Below, piece after piece: positions 33,203-44,508 of a stretch of DNA of 64,000 nt (its first letter is position 1; each line of letters begins with the position of its first letter). The notes under the pieces are model-generated. The model had not been told where the DNA came from and made no database searches. It saw only the letters and a list, made by a program, of their open reading frames with translations. The stretch comes from Macrocybe gigantea (taxonomy: Eukaryota > Basidiomycota > Agaricomycetes > Agaricales > Callistosporiaceae), in assembly GCA_011319805.1 (NCBI GenBank), contig SJRY01000225.1, positions 1 through 64,000 on the forward strand, given 5' to 3'. The position numbers and the translations under genes are program-made.

Positions 33203-33535
33203 ACACTGGTCTTCTTCTTTCTCTGTCCTCCACTGTTGCCTCCAACAGCACTACTATGACAACAGAAGCATGGCCCCCTGCTCTTCCTGCCATCTTAGCA
33301 CCCCCTGGCACCCCCTGGCCAATGACAATGCCAGTGACAAGGATGGGCCTTTTTTTTTTTTTTTTAAAATCAATAATTTATAAAGTGGTGCTCGATAGCA
33401 GTCCACTTGTAAATACATGAGGGTACCTACGATAAATACAATGCATCTGATGGTACAGAAGCAAAGAAATATATATAGAGGATGCACTAACCCTGTTCTC
33501 TTGTGCCCGTGCTTGTGCCACTGGAGCTCACACTA

Positions 33536-33761
33536 TTAGATTGTGTGTATTCAGGCACATTGTTGTCTCCACCAATATCAAAGATACTGAAGAACCTAGA
33601 CCAAATAGTGTCTTGGAGTGAAGGTATATAGGATGAGGTGGTTGTAAATACAACTTCTAAGTTGATCCATCAGGCCTGATAGCTCAGTGGTACAGCTACT
33701 GGTATATGTCCAGGAGGTCCTGGGTTCAATCCCCAGTCAGGACATCTTTTCTGTTTAACAC
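33536..33761 (+). mobile_element. SINE-like unit with a tRNA-like segment
   Basis: About 226 bp shared with 57,437-57,664 (opposite strand): TTAGATTGTGTGTATTCAGG..., a middle part, then the tRNA-like sequence and CATCTTTTCTGTTTAACAC. It lies within the LINE 3' region; LINE copy 3 lacks it. GCTTGTGC occurs on both sides and may be a target duplication. Confidence 0.65.
33673..33743 (+). tRNA. tRNA-like sequence in a SINE-like repeat (probably not a functional tRNA)
   Basis: Acceptor arms GGCCTGA and TCAGGAC pair at six of seven positions. D arm GCT...AGC, anticodon stem CTGG/CCAG with loop TATATGT, T arm CTGGG-TTCAATC-CCCAG fully paired. A-box TAGCTCAGTGG, B-box GGTTCAATCCC, and a TCTTTT terminator follow at once. 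Position 33 is A instead of U, so the apparent UAU anticodon is doubtful. A decayed second copy exists at 57,455-57,525. Confidence 0.5.
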
Positions 33762-34049
33762 ATGCTTGTGCTCACTTGTCTGCTAGGCCTGTGTTCCCCA
33801 GCTCCTAGGAGCCAGATGTGGTCAATTCCACATAAAGGGTCCAAAAGGGCCCATAATGAACAAGCATCACAGAATCTGCGATGCGCACTAAAGCTCAGCA
33901 TTCGCTTTCATCAAGCACCATGCTGACTCAATGCTCTGAGTCCCCCAGCCCAAGGGCTGGTTGCAGTTACTTCCATGCAAAGGCCCCACAAGGAGCTATA
34001 ACCCAAAGTATCCCCTGCTGCACAAGAGCAGTTATCCGCTTCCCGGATC

Positions 34050-35490
34050 TGGGATAAAAGCACCTGCCACTTTATTTGATGTTAGGTACTTGATAAACCA
34101 GGAATGCACAAAGGCATCATACTGGCATTCAGTTGGCTGGTTCCAATTATGGCACAAGGTCATGACATGGATGGAGTCTTCAGGCCCACATCCACAAGAG
34201 CACTCATTGCTCTCAACAAAGTTGAACTGTGCTTAATACACATTGATTGGCACATGTCTGCATGCAATGTGATAGCAGCGAGCAAACAGCTTATTACCTG
34301 TCACCAACTTTATGAAGCCCATTCTTTTATGGAGTGGGCACTCATAGGACTCTGGTTTTCCAGCATCATGAAAACAAAGCATGGAGGCACCAATGTATTT
34401 CCTGATTCCAGAAATATAGAACCAAGAGGCATGCATTTCATCGTCTGCCTTCTTATGGAGTGCATCCATGGTATAGAGAGGATGAAGTCCCTGAGGGACA
34501 TCAAGGCCACATGCCAACTCATGTGCCTCAACTTGAATAGCCCACTTCCAGCAGGAAGGGATGTGTCAGAATGTAATCTGGTGCAGCTCAGATTGGGCAA
34601 ACCAAGCATACAATGAAGTGCACAGGGCAATGGAATGTGGCTGCACAGAGTGGGGGTTACAATCAATAATGCGATTGATAGCATTCATCGAGTCGAGAAA
34701 ACACATGATGGATATGGCTCCATCTTGTGTGATAGCCTTTTGGATAGACATACACAATCCAATAAGCTCAGAATCGTCACTTGTCACTTTTCCAACAGGC
34801 TGATGAGTTTGGTAGACAAGCATATTGCCTCAGTAAACCCGGAATGAATACACAGACTGCTTAAGTGTATGTGCTTTCATGGGCATGGTGCCATCACTAC
34901 TGGTATACACACAATTAGGCTCAAGCTGGCACTCAACTAGTACCTGTTCAAGCAATGTGCGGTAAGCCTTGACAGAGTCTTTGTCCCTGCCAAAGAGCTT
35001 ATAGATCTCAAGGTGACTGCTGAATTCATCAACAAGCTGCCTGCCCGGATTATTCACATCTGTGAAATAGTCTGTGGGTAAAAAGTTAGGTGGTTTAAGG
35101 TCCACCACAGATTGCGACTATCAACAAGATCATGTCTGAGGAAGGGATGCAACTGCTGTAGGTGGTTGTGAATATAAGCCATCACATGAGGAGGGTCTTC
35201 ATATGATGAGTGGCAAATAATACAAGTCCAGTCAGAATGACTGGAACCTCCAATTACTGGCTCACCATCAGTGCTATGTGCAGACAGGGCATGTCTCAAT
35301 AGGTTCCAAGTGGGTTCTTGGAAGAACAGAATATCATAATCCTCTCCAAGAGTGGAGAGGAGAAAGTCTATATATACATATTTTCTATTTACATTTTGAG
35401 AGAAAATATGAAATGAAGAAATCAATGAGTGCCTGCCTGATCCAGGGACAACAGCCAGAGCTGGCCCACTGGAGGTGTCGCTCATGATGC
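34050..35490 (-). pseudogene. LINE copy 2 ORF2 (endonuclease fused to RNase H by deletion)
   Basis: Starts MSDTSSGPALAVVPGSG at 35,485. Endonuclease segment SQNVNRKYVYIDFLLSTLGE, FFQEPTWNLL to about 35,120, then NHLTFYPQTISQM, which belongs before RNase H. RNase H: SSDGTMPMK about 34,890 and DDSELIGL about 34,760. C-terminal Cys/His region about 34,190. The RT motifs are absent. Confidence 0.87.
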
Positions 35491-35529
35491 GTTGGCCTCC
35501 GCATTATACTGTGGGGAGGCATTAGAACA

Positions 35530-36430
35530 TTTGGGACTTGATCGTGTTCAATCACATACCAGCTGATAATGTTGCTTGATCCACTCAGGATCAAAGCGGT
35601 TCTTCCAGAAGGTGCACTTCTAGTTATCTGTGGAGTGGTCTTTGCCATAGCTAAGATACTTCAGAGCATGGGAGCAGGGCTGGCCTGCCAGAGTTGCCTC
35701 ACAAGGAGGGTTTGCTTTAGGTCTTGCCTTGCAGCAGGATGCAAGTGTGTGGTGGTGTTCCTTTCTATAGGATTTCCCACAGATCAGGCACTGGAGGGAT
35801 TGCTGATTGCACTTTAATGCAGAGTACCCCAGCACCAACAACATTCACAGAGAGGGACTCCTGGCAATGAGAGAGCAGCATGGAACTGGCAGCACCAGTT
35901 CCGGACTATAATCATACAATTGTCCAGAGCCTTAACGTTCTGGCCAGTTGACGTGTCCTCAATATTGAACCAGACAGTCACAGTATTAGAGTTCTTGGAG
36001 TTGCACATGACATGTGGAACTCCAATGAGAGTGATGAAATCCAAGAATGAAGAGTCCTGGAGAATCTCGTAGGCTTGCTGGGCAGTGATAATACTGCCAT
36101 CGACATTGAAGTATGGAATGTTATGCAATTTCATGTAGGAAACACTTGTAGGAATGGCAAGCTCAATGGTGGATCCCACCGGAGCACACCAGAGAGCAGC
36201 CTCACACAAAATGCCAAGGTCCTTAGGGGATGCCACTTTCATCATCAAGCAAGAGAACGAGGAGGCAGAGTGATCCTGGATGGATTTGCACCAGATCCAG
36301 GATTTGCCAGCAGTCAGCCCTTGATTGAAAGCTGAGAAAAGAGTTCTAGTGGCAACAGAGACATTGTCCACAGGAAAAATAAAGGTTACCCTGACATTAC
36401 ATCAGGATAGGCCATGAGATGTGGACTTCA
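35530..36430 (-). pseudogene. LINE copy 2 ORF1 (C-terminal two thirds)
   Basis: Minus-strand product with a folded domain (GKSWIWCKSIQDHSASSFSC, AQQAYEILQDSSFLDFITLI, VTVWFNIEDTS) that has the alternation of an RRM-like ORF1 core, followed by Cys/His knuckles LCECCWCWGTLH and CLICGKSYRKEHHHTLASCC. Broken by one frameshift near 35,815. Matches LINE copy 4 ORF1 at 50.35-51.95 kb. Confidence 0.8.
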
Positions 36431-36431
36431 C

Positions 36432-36525
36432 CTTCTTCAAGGGCTGGTTGGCATAGCAGTAAACACAGTCAGGTAGTCCTGTAGATGTGGCAATCTATGA
36501 AGCCACAGGTTCTAGTCCTGGAGGT
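36432..36525 (+). other. Second tRNA-like scrap (long-variable-arm type)
   Basis: A-box-like TGGCATAGCAGT and B-box-like GGTTCTAGTCC about 57 nt apart, with a possible extra arm, as in Leu/Ser tRNA-derived SINE heads. The 3' side is cut by chromovirus copy F and would continue at 48,891. No good acceptor stem is seen. Confidence 0.35.
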
Positions 36526-36728
36526 TGTTACAGACGTCGCCCAAAGGACTATTCATTTTCCTATCTTATCTTTCCCACATCCCTTATCTCCCCCGTCATG
36601 CTGTGCAGCGCACAGCCATCGAGTCATCCCACTTCCCTAGTCATTCTGAGTCATCTCCTTCCAGTCTTACTCATCCGCAGTCCACAGCATTGCGCAGCCC
36701 ATGGTCCGTGCTCGAGTACTGTAATGTA
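36526..36728 (+). repeat. 5' LTR of copy F, left part
   Basis: First 203 bp of the LTR, ending ...GTACTGTAATGTA at the Helitron insertion point, within the sequence that forms the TATA box. Confidence 0.95.
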
Positions 36729-39700
36729 CAAGTATATAACACGTGCCGCTGGCACTTTTATGCCCCCCGGCCTTTTGTAATGCACTTTAAATGTTCAATC
36801 CAATAGTACTTCATTATATACAAAGTTTTTAGTTACACTATCTATCTTGTCCGCTTCCCATATTGCTTTAATGTTATGTACTGATGTTACCCGTGATATA
36901 GCAACATAAAACTGACCATGAGTAAAAACCGGTGTACGTAAATCCAGCCCAACATGTGTTACTGATTGGCCTTGTGACTTGTTGATTGTCATGGCAAAGC
37001 ATAAGCGGATGGGAAATTGAAGCCGAGTGAGTGGGAATGGCACTTGTCCTTCCGGCGGCTCATGCTTGATACGTGGGATGAAGATCAACTCTCCTGCATG
37101 ATCACCTGTGATGAGCCTTAGCTCCAGAACACGATTACGGATCTGAGTGATGATTCCTCGACTCCCATTGCAAACACCATGGCCTGTATCCAGATTGCGC
37201 AACACCATAACAGGACAGCCTATTTTGAGAGCTAGCTTGGCCAGTGGCAGTCCTGAACAATTGATAGAGTTCAAATACTCCACCGGATACAGAAGCTGTT
37301 CACCATTGTTGCTTGCAAGGACTGAATCAGCACTGTGAAAGACTTGCTCTGCTCCAGGAAAGTCTCTGAGAATGTAATGGTTCAGAGAGTCCACATCGTC
37401 ATTGCGGCTAGACAGAATGGTGCGAGCAGAAAAGTATTGCTGTGGATTCTGGATAGGAGTGTTGATATTTGGATAGATGGTTTGGATAAGAGAAGCAACG
37501 GTGTTGTGTTCACAGTGGAAATGATCAGGAAGAGTAATGTTGGCATCCATGTCTGTGTGCTGACCATGTCCAACTTGAAGTTGCCACTCTGCAAAAGCAC
37601 GCTCTTCCAGATTATCGGTGTTTAATCGCATGTTTCTTCTCAAATGGAGGACTGTAATCTTTCTCCACAATTGAGAACGCAGCATGCATGCACCCACTAT
37701 CTCTGGACGGGATCCATTTTGATAACAGGAAGAATCTGCTGAAAGTCTCCACCAAAGATAATGGTCAATCCACCAAAGGGTAGATCACTGCCTCGAATGT
37801 CTTGGAATGTGCGATCGACAGCTTCATGGATGTGACGATGCTGCATAGGAGCCTCATCCCAGATAATGAGATCTGTTATGCGAATCAGAGCAGCAAGTGG
37901 TGACGTCTTTGTGATTGTGCACACAGTAGACTCATTGATAAGAATGGGGATTCTGAAACTCGAATGTGATGTGCGACCACCTGGAAGCAGAAGAGAGGCA
38001 ATGCCAGAAGATGCCACACAGATAACAATCTTGCCCTCGGAACGCAGACGATAGCAGAGAGTGTGATAGAGGAATGTTTTGCCAGTGCCTCCTGGACCAT
38101 GAAGAAAGAAGATCTGTCCTGTCTTGTTGGCAATGGCCTGTCTGAACTGATCAAAGGCATCTCTCTGCTCTGGATTCAACCTGGCCTCGTTCTCTGCTGC
38201 CAATTGAGCCTGCTCCTCCTGATCGTAATTGTGCTGCTCTGCTATGAGATGATTTGCAACCCTTTCATTCCAATTCTGAGTGATCTGTGGCATAGATGGC
38301 CAATCCTTGAGAGAGCGGCGAGAGGATTGGAGAAGCTGGTCAATGAGAAAAAGGCCATAATCCATGATGTCTTCATCTGAGGGATTGACACGGATGTTGT
38401 CATGCTCAAGACGATAGTGTAGATCATCACAGATCTGGAGCCAATATGTGTTCCATAGAGCAGCAGGATCAGAAGGATTGCAATCTCTCAGAATAGTGAC
38501 AAAGAGGTGGCGAAGCTGACGACCGGTTTGCATAGCAGCTGCTTCACGTAAACACTGATCCCACTCCTGATCATCTTCAAGAAGGCCACGTGCAAGACAG
38601 GCATCTTTGAAAGAAGGGTGTATGACTCCTTCATATGTGCGAAGGTCTTCAAAAGATGTTGAGCCTGCGATCTGGGTCAAAAGAAGTCGAAGATAGAAGC
38701 GATCGCCTGATGTGGGAGAAGCATAATTCATGCGGCCTATGGCAAATCCTCTCTGTCTGGGCTTCCACTCGTGCTTTTTGTTGAACACAAACTGGGAAGG
38801 AAAGTCCTGATAGAGCACAGTGGATGCTGTATTGGGATATTTGACATTGGCCTTGAAATAGGCAGTGAGAGTAGAATCCTGTCTTCCTCCTCGCAAAACG
38901 ACCTCTGGCATTGACTCTTGACCATCCTGCCTCCAAGTGACAAACTGCTCATCTGGAAGGTGAACCTGCAACCGTATGACATTGGGTGCTTGGCCATGAA
39001 GTGGATATTGGAAAATGCGCCAAAGACTTTCACATGCAGAGACATAGCGTGCATCCAGATACTGCCTGACCTCATCACCCACAGTGCCAAACTGCATGGA
39101 GACACGGTCATGACCCTTGTAAACATATTTGTAGATGTACTTGACTGCTTTGATAGATGCAATGCACTCCACATTGATGTGGCACTGGTACTTCCAGATG
39201 AGCCAGGGAGAATAAGAAACGACCCAGCGATTATCGACCTGTTTGCCTCAAACATTATGGATGTGACTGGTGTCTCGATGACGGGTAGCAGCATATGCAT
39301 TGTCAGTGATGGTAGTATGCTCTCTGAAAGGCTTTGGAAAGTTCTTGGTGCATTTGCCATTCTCCATGCATTGAGCTCTGGGATTTTCTGCACCACATGG
39401 TGTGTGAACCATGAACTTTTTGATTAGCTCAAGCAGTTCAGGATTGTCCTCTGGGAATTCAGAAGAGAGTAGGCTGTCGATATGCTCCGGAGTCTGAAGT
39501 TTTGACTCTGGATCAAGAAAGAGGATGAAGTGCATGTGAGGCAGGCCACGTTTCTGAAACTCGATGACAAAGAGATAGGCTATGACCTTGCCAAAGACAC
39601 CTTTCTTGATGTCCTCGATCAGCTCATCCTTTTTGCGATAAAAGACTCGGATGACCAAATCTGGACGATCAGCTGCTGTCTGGCCAGGCAAAAGCTCGAC

Positions 39701-41190
39701 AGTAATTTCTGTCCAGTTTGGATTGGCAGTCATGGTGATAAAGAGATCCCCACCATGACAGAAACGATTGATAGCCAAAGCATCCTGAAGAAGCTGCTGC
39801 ATGTTCCTGGTGCTTCCTGCAAAGGTAGCAGGCAAAATGATCCTGCGGCCCAATTCCTCTGTGCTGGCATCCACATTGGCAGCCACTGCATCAGCCAATC
39901 CAGCATAAATGTCTCCTCGGATTGTGTTCTGGTTGTGCCAAACCCAACGCAGACGACTCTGCTCTGCAGTAGCCCAGACGTCACAGACAAACTCTTGAAA
40001 GAGCTTTTGAGAGAGAAAAAGATGCTGAGAATCAATGGCAGGAGGACGGGGATGGAGGCGATAGCAATAAAACTGGACATTAGAAACATATCTGCGCTGT
40101 ATTGTGGTGGTGTTGCCATTAACTTCAGCCTCCTCCTCTGGGGCTTCATCTGGAGCATCTGGCAGTTGTGCATTGGCATTGACATGCTGCAAAATGTCGG
40201 CTCGGTTGTAAAGAATTTTGGGATGCCAACTGAGCTGTCCAGTAGGAAAGAGCAAGACAAATCGGAGAGCTGGATAGAATGGATGGATGTCTGAAATGCG
40301 CTGAAGAGGTTCACCAAATCGGCGGTACAGAATAATGTCCCGAGCGCTCTCAAGTTGATCACCATCGCCTGGCAGAATAACAGCGATTTCATTGGTAGTA
40401 GGCATATTGTAGCGACGGTGGTCAGTGGTGTCCTCCAATCGCAATACAATTCTGCACTGGTGATCTTCTGGCATATTCCTGGTTTGCTCATATGCCTGCC
40501 GATACAACTGGACCCCTGGATGACAACGATAGAGCATATCTTGCACAGTGCGAAGAGTTGTGGGATCAAGATTGGTATTCCACTGGTTTGCAATACGGAA
40601 ATTGTGAGCATCGTCAGAATCATAAATGTAGAGCTGGGCATAGACAGGTGGCTCTCCAGGAGGAGGAAGAAGAGAACCTGCTCTGTGAGAGAGCTCTCCA
40701 TGAAGTCTGAACACATAAGGAGCATTTCCATTGGCCTGAAGAGAAGCATCGACTCTGCGCCCAATTGATACCATTGCAAGTGCATTGTTGTAGTTGCGAA
40801 TGTGTTTACGGAAATTGTTTGCAATGGGATTTTGCTCAGAGAGCAAAGTCAAGAGTTCAGGAGGTGGGCGATCCAGAGCAGGAAGCACAATTTTGCCTTG
40901 ATAGCAACACATGCCAAACTTGGGTTACGAATCGAAGACTTGACTAAATGCTCAGAGATCCAATGCAGTGCATGACAGAAAGAACATTCAATGTTCATTC
41001 TACCCATGTCATGTTGAGGCCAATTGGGATCAAATGGGCGACGTGCCAGGGGTAGGTTGGTGACAATAGGCAGTGGTGGCAGAGGAGGAGGAGGAGAAGG
41101 TGGTGGTGGTGGAGGAGAAGGCAATGGAGGTGGAGGAGAAGGAGGCAATGGCAGTGGTGGAGGAGCAAGTGGTTGAACAGGTGGTAAAGG

Positions 41191-41248
41191 CTAAATGCAA
41201 ATTGTTATTTATTGAAATCAATCTAGCTTATCAGAAAAAATGACGTAC
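41191..41248 (-). other. Predicted intron in rep-helicase
   Basis: 58 bp, GTACGTCA...TTTGCATTTAG on the - strand, joining proline-rich exons ending PAP and beginning PLPPVQP. Nearly the same sequence as the intron at 41,354-41,411. Confidence 0.75.
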
Positions 41249-41353
41249 AGGAGCAGGCAAAGATAATTCAGCATGAGATGTAGCAGGAGCAGCAGCAGAA
41301 GTAGGAGGCAATGGCAGTGGTAAAGGAGCAGGTGGTTGAACAGGCAATATAGG

Positions 41354-41411
41354 CTAAAAGTAAATCATTATTTATTGCAATCAATCTAGCTTAACAGAGA
41401 AAATAACATAC
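41354..41411 (-). other. Predicted intron in rep-helicase (duplicate of the next one)
   Basis: 58 bp, GTATGTTA...TTACTTTTAG. Shares most positions with 41,191-41,248, including AAGCTAGATTGATT. The exons after each also match (CCTGTTCAACCA), so exon plus intron was duplicated in tandem. Confidence 0.75.
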
Positions 41412-41886
41412 AGGAGCAGGCAAAGGAGGCAAATTTGCATATCGAGCAGCTAATTCAGCATAAGAGACAGCAGGAGCAGGAGCAAGAGCAGGAGCAAGAG
41501 CAACAGAGGGGCGCATAGGAGGCAAAGCAGTTAATGCTTGCTGTAAATGAGCAGGAAGATGACCATAGATAGGAGGAGGAGCAGCTTGAGGAGGAGGAGC
41601 AACTTGAGGAACAGGAGCAGGTACAGGAAGAGATCTGCGACCACGCCGCACAGGTTGAAGCTCTGGCAAAGCATTCAACTGTGCACGCAGTTCAGCCACA
41701 GACAGAGCATTGCGAGGTGGTGGAGGCACAGCAAAGGGATCGTCAGGAACATGAGCAGGTCCAGCAGGCACAGGAGGCACAGGAAGAGGCAAAGGAGTCA
41801 CAATCCGACGACGATGAGGACTATCCAGAGTGCGGTTATCATGCTCATGCTGGCGGAGTGCACTTCGTGGAGTAACCGGTTGATCC

Positions 41887-41939
41887 CTGAGGCAATATTA
41901 TTATAAAAAACATGATAAGAAAAAGAACCTTCAACATAC
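41887..41939 (-). other. Predicted upstream intron in rep-helicase
   Basis: 53 bp, GTATGTTGAAGG...TTGCCTCAG. The following frame RDQPVTPRSALRQ is open into the proline-rich exon. The exon before it is not defined, and no clear start codon was found. Confidence 0.6.
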
Positions 41940-42379
41940 ATCAGGCGTCTCCAAAAAAAAACCAAAACCAAGGCAGCTATGAAGCGTTTTCTACAGCAGG
42001 GTATATGCAACCCAAATCCACCAACTAAAACAGGGAAATCGGTGCTAACAGTGGTAGTTGATAGAGGAGCGACTTCCAAAAAGGAAGGGGAGGCAACTGT
42101 AGACCCGCCAGCCCAATCTCCCTACACACTGTGCCCAGAGAGAGGTCCGACCCAAAAAAGGGCCAATAGACAACTGGCAAACACTCTTTTTGTTGAAAAA
42201 AGAGAAGCCAGGGAGGTAGGACTTCACTGGGCTTCACCTTGGTCTCCTGCAAAGTTGTGGACTGAAGAGCAAACCAACTGGAGAAAAGCTGAAGAAAGGT
42301 GATGGGAGGGGGAAAAAGAAGAGGGGGGCCAATTTTTTCGTTGACAGCTGGCATTTCAGGCCCTGAATTGATGGGCTCT

Positions 42380-42471
42380 CGGGGCTCGGACCTGCGGTCC
42401 TCGCGGGCGCTGCTGACCAATGCTGCCAAAATAGTCATGGGGCCTCTGGGCTCGGACCTGCGGTCCTCGCG
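42380..42471. repeat. GC-rich 25-bp direct repeat in Helitron 5' region
   Basis: GGGCTCGGACCTGCGGTCCT and five more bases occur at about 42,381 and again at about 42,447, about 66 bp apart. Each copy contains the small palindrome GGACC-TGC-GGTCC. Lies upstream of the rep-helicase gene and is much richer in G+C than its surroundings. Confidence 0.8.
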
Positions 42472-42567
42472 GCACATAGGAGAACTGCCCCGCGGGAATG
42501 GCTTACTCAGCTTACAAATTAATTTTAGTCAGCCAACTTTCACACCCGTCCTCCCATTATTATATGA

Positions 42568-42684
42568 TATAAGGACTCCCAGATGTACCAGTAGCGCTAG
42601 GCTTAATATTCCTTTTGCCATCATCTCAAGACCACTCTCGCACTTAGTCTGCCCAAGTCCTTCTGAGATTCGTCTAGCCTAACA
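42568..42684 (+). repeat. 5' LTR of copy F, right part
   Basis: Remaining 117 bp, TATAAGGACTCCC...CTAGCCTAACA, including AGGCTTAATAT (42,599-42,609). Followed by AG and the PBS ATATTAAGCCT (42,687-42,697). Confidence 0.95.
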
Positions 42685-42686
42685 AG

Positions 42687-42697
42687 ATATTAAGCCT
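42687..42697 (+). promoter_or_regulatory. Self-priming primer binding site, copy F
   Basis: ATATTAAGCCT, exact complement of the LTR site 42,599-42,609 that follows the TATA box. Confidence 0.82.
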
Positions 42698-43347
42698 TGT
42701 CGAGACTCGCTCAGACTCACACACACACCACATCATGCTTTATCAAAGACTTGATCAACATTCAATGACAAGCGGTCGCCGACCCAGCGAGCACTAGCAC
42801 GAGCGATGAGAGCACTTGGCTCAGAGAAGTAGACCAGGCATTGCAGTCCACGCCATTTGCAGAGACAGTCCATGCCACCCGCAGAGACACTAGCAATCCA
42901 AACAAACAAAAGAGAGAGCGCACGCCTACACCAAGTAGCGACGACGAAGAGCAGGCATTTCTGAGAGAGTTTGCCTTCACCACCACAGACGAGCCTGCTG
43001 AGATTCTCAGCGAAGGAGCAGCACAACTCATTGCAGAACTCTTCCTAGAAGGAGAATACGGGATAAGCCCAGAAGAGCTGTGGTCAGACCAGAATCTTCT
43101 TGCTGAAGAAGAGGACGAACCCATCCGCAAGAAAACGAGAGAAGAACGAACACAAGCCCGAGACTTTAGGTGACAACAGATCGAGAACTATAATCGCTGA
43201 ACACAGGAGGAAGACATACTGATACAGAGAGGGCACGACGCACAGAGTGTATGACAGAACCAACGAGAACGACACCAGAGTCAAGGACACACAGGAACGA
43301 AACCGCCGAACCCCTTCAGAGGACCAATCCGCCGAAGCACTGCATAA
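42698..43347 (+). pseudogene. ORF0, copy F
   Basis: Same frame as in the other copies, ending at TAA 43,345-43,347; the gag GTG at 43,366 is in the same frame. Interrupted by TGAs at about 43,170, 43,197 and 43,251, each CGA in another copy. The codon that is ATG in the young copy is ACG here. Confidence 0.6.
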
Positions 43348-43365
43348 GGAAAGAATTGCACCACC

Positions 43366-44508
43366 GTGGCGAAAGTAAGCAATAGTGACTGGGATGAATA
43401 CTATCGGTGGAGGGAGTGAAAAGGATTACCAAAGACAAACGGACTGACCACCGCAGAGTGGGCCGATTTTGAATAAGCTTGTAAAATTGCAGGAGTTGAC
43501 CTAGACTACTGGAAAGAACAGAGAGAGGAGCGAAGACAGAAACAGCTCCAAGAACAGCAAGCCCAAGTACAAGCACAGCAGATCCAAGAACAACAGATCC
43601 AGGAACAGGAAGACCAAGACCAAGAGAACGACAAAGAAACCCCCCAAAGGATGACAACAGAATACAAGGGAATCATTGCCGACCCGAAATCCTTTACAGG
43701 AGATCGAACGTCCTTTGATATTTGGTGGAGGAAGATGAAACTCTACATAACTGCACATGGAGACCTCACGGACACACAGAAGATCAGAGCAGTCCTGTCT
43801 AGAATGACCAACGGACCCGGAGCCCACTAGGCGTCAAAGAAGATCGACACCACTACCAACCAAAGCACATGGGCTGACTTCATAACCGAGATAGAGACAC
43901 GATTCAGCAACGTCATGTCGCCATCACAAGCAGGAAGCAAACTATTCAATATCAGACAGGGAAACCAACCCATCGACGAATTTCTGGATGAATTCGTAGA
44001 CCTCGCAGGGAAAGCAGGAATGACAGGAACAGCCCCTCATTTCCTACTCGAGAAGAGCTTAAACCGAAGAACAGCAGAAGCTGTACACTCGATCTCCATG
44101 CTTCCAACAGATGGAGATGAATATATCAAGACAGTTTGAGCGATTGGACGAAACATTGATGAACACAGAAATGTGATGAGAGGAGAATTCACAAGCAATC
44201 AGCGCAAGACCGGAAATCCAAGCCGAGGAGCAGGACAGGCCATGGAAGTCGACAAAGTACGAAGCAACAACTGCTTCAACTGCAATAAACCAGGACACCT
44301 CTCACGAAACTGCCCGGAACCACGAAAAGGAGCAGCAAATGTCACATGTTTCAATTGTGGCTTAAAGGGACACTATGCATGGAACTGCAAGAAGAAGAAG
44401 AAAGGAAAATTCTAAGTCAGAGAAGTGAAAGAAGAAGAAGGAGAGGATGAAGAAGACAAGAATAAGGAAAGCTCTGACAAAGAGGGTTTTGTCAAAGGGT
44501 CTGACTAG
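43366..44508 (+). pseudogene. gag: gag, copy F
   Basis: From GTG GCG AAA GTA to TAG 44,506-44,508, 381 codons with no net indel, interrupted by nonsense changes (for example TGA near 43,419, TAG near 43,830, TGA near 44,139, TAA near 44,413). Two knuckles [14 protein letters not shown] and [14 protein letters not shown]. Slippery heptamer GGGTTTT at 44,484-44,490. Confidence 0.9.

Larger units (their letters stand above)
33347..36430 (-). mobile_element. LINE copy 2, internally deleted
   Basis: Minus-strand LINE of the same family as copy 1. T-run at 33,347-33,366 is its poly-A. 3' UTR (carrying a tRNA-like insert at 33,536-33,761), C-terminal ORF2 and RNase H at 34,050-35,100, then a direct jump at about 35,100 to the endonuclease start, so the RT and most of the linker (about 2.5 kb) are deleted. 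ORF1 follows upstream to about 36,430. Confidence 0.9.
36795..41939 (-). pseudogene. Helitron rep-helicase (Rep plus Pif1-like helicase)
   Basis: Rolling-circle replication protein. Pro-rich N-terminus (41,249-41,886 and further exons) interrupted by short introns; a Cys/His motif CSFCHALHW about 41,000; Rep domain with GLPHMHFILFLDPE (about 39,510) and the Y2 motif YIYKYVYKGHD (about 39,115). Helicase with GPGGTGKTFLYH (about 38,090), IIWDEAPMQH (about 37,850), FGGDFQQILPV (about 37,740) and C-terminal NKSQGQSVTHVGLDLR and VAISRV (about 36,880-36,970). Three lesions: a single-base deletion near 40,915, TGA at 39,248-39,250 (R in the motif V-R-G...DNRWVV), and a single-base deletion near 37,700. 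Otherwise well preserved, so inactivation is recent or partly due to sequence errors. Confidence 0.93.
36729..42567 (-). mobile_element. Helitron, 5.8 kb, inserted in LTR TATA box
   Basis: Its boundaries are exact because the host LTR is known: flanks ...GTA and TATAAGG join to the intact LTR sequence. On the - strand it begins TCATATAATAATGGG (the TC start of Helitrons) after A, and ends with a 5-bp-stem hairpin (GTGCC/GGCAC, 36,743-36,755), 14 nt, then CTTG before T. Insertion is between A and T without target duplication. The 3' end CTTG departs from the usual CTRR. It encodes a Rep-helicase protein. Confidence 0.95.

Noticed and set aside
33673..33743. Functional tRNA-Ile(UAU) gene
   Set aside because: A instead of U at position 33, and a second decayed copy within the same repeat unit; better read as SINE-derived.
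39530..40294. 254-codon + strand open frame inside the Helitron
   Set aside because: Antisense to the Rep domain, which has clear motifs on the - strand.
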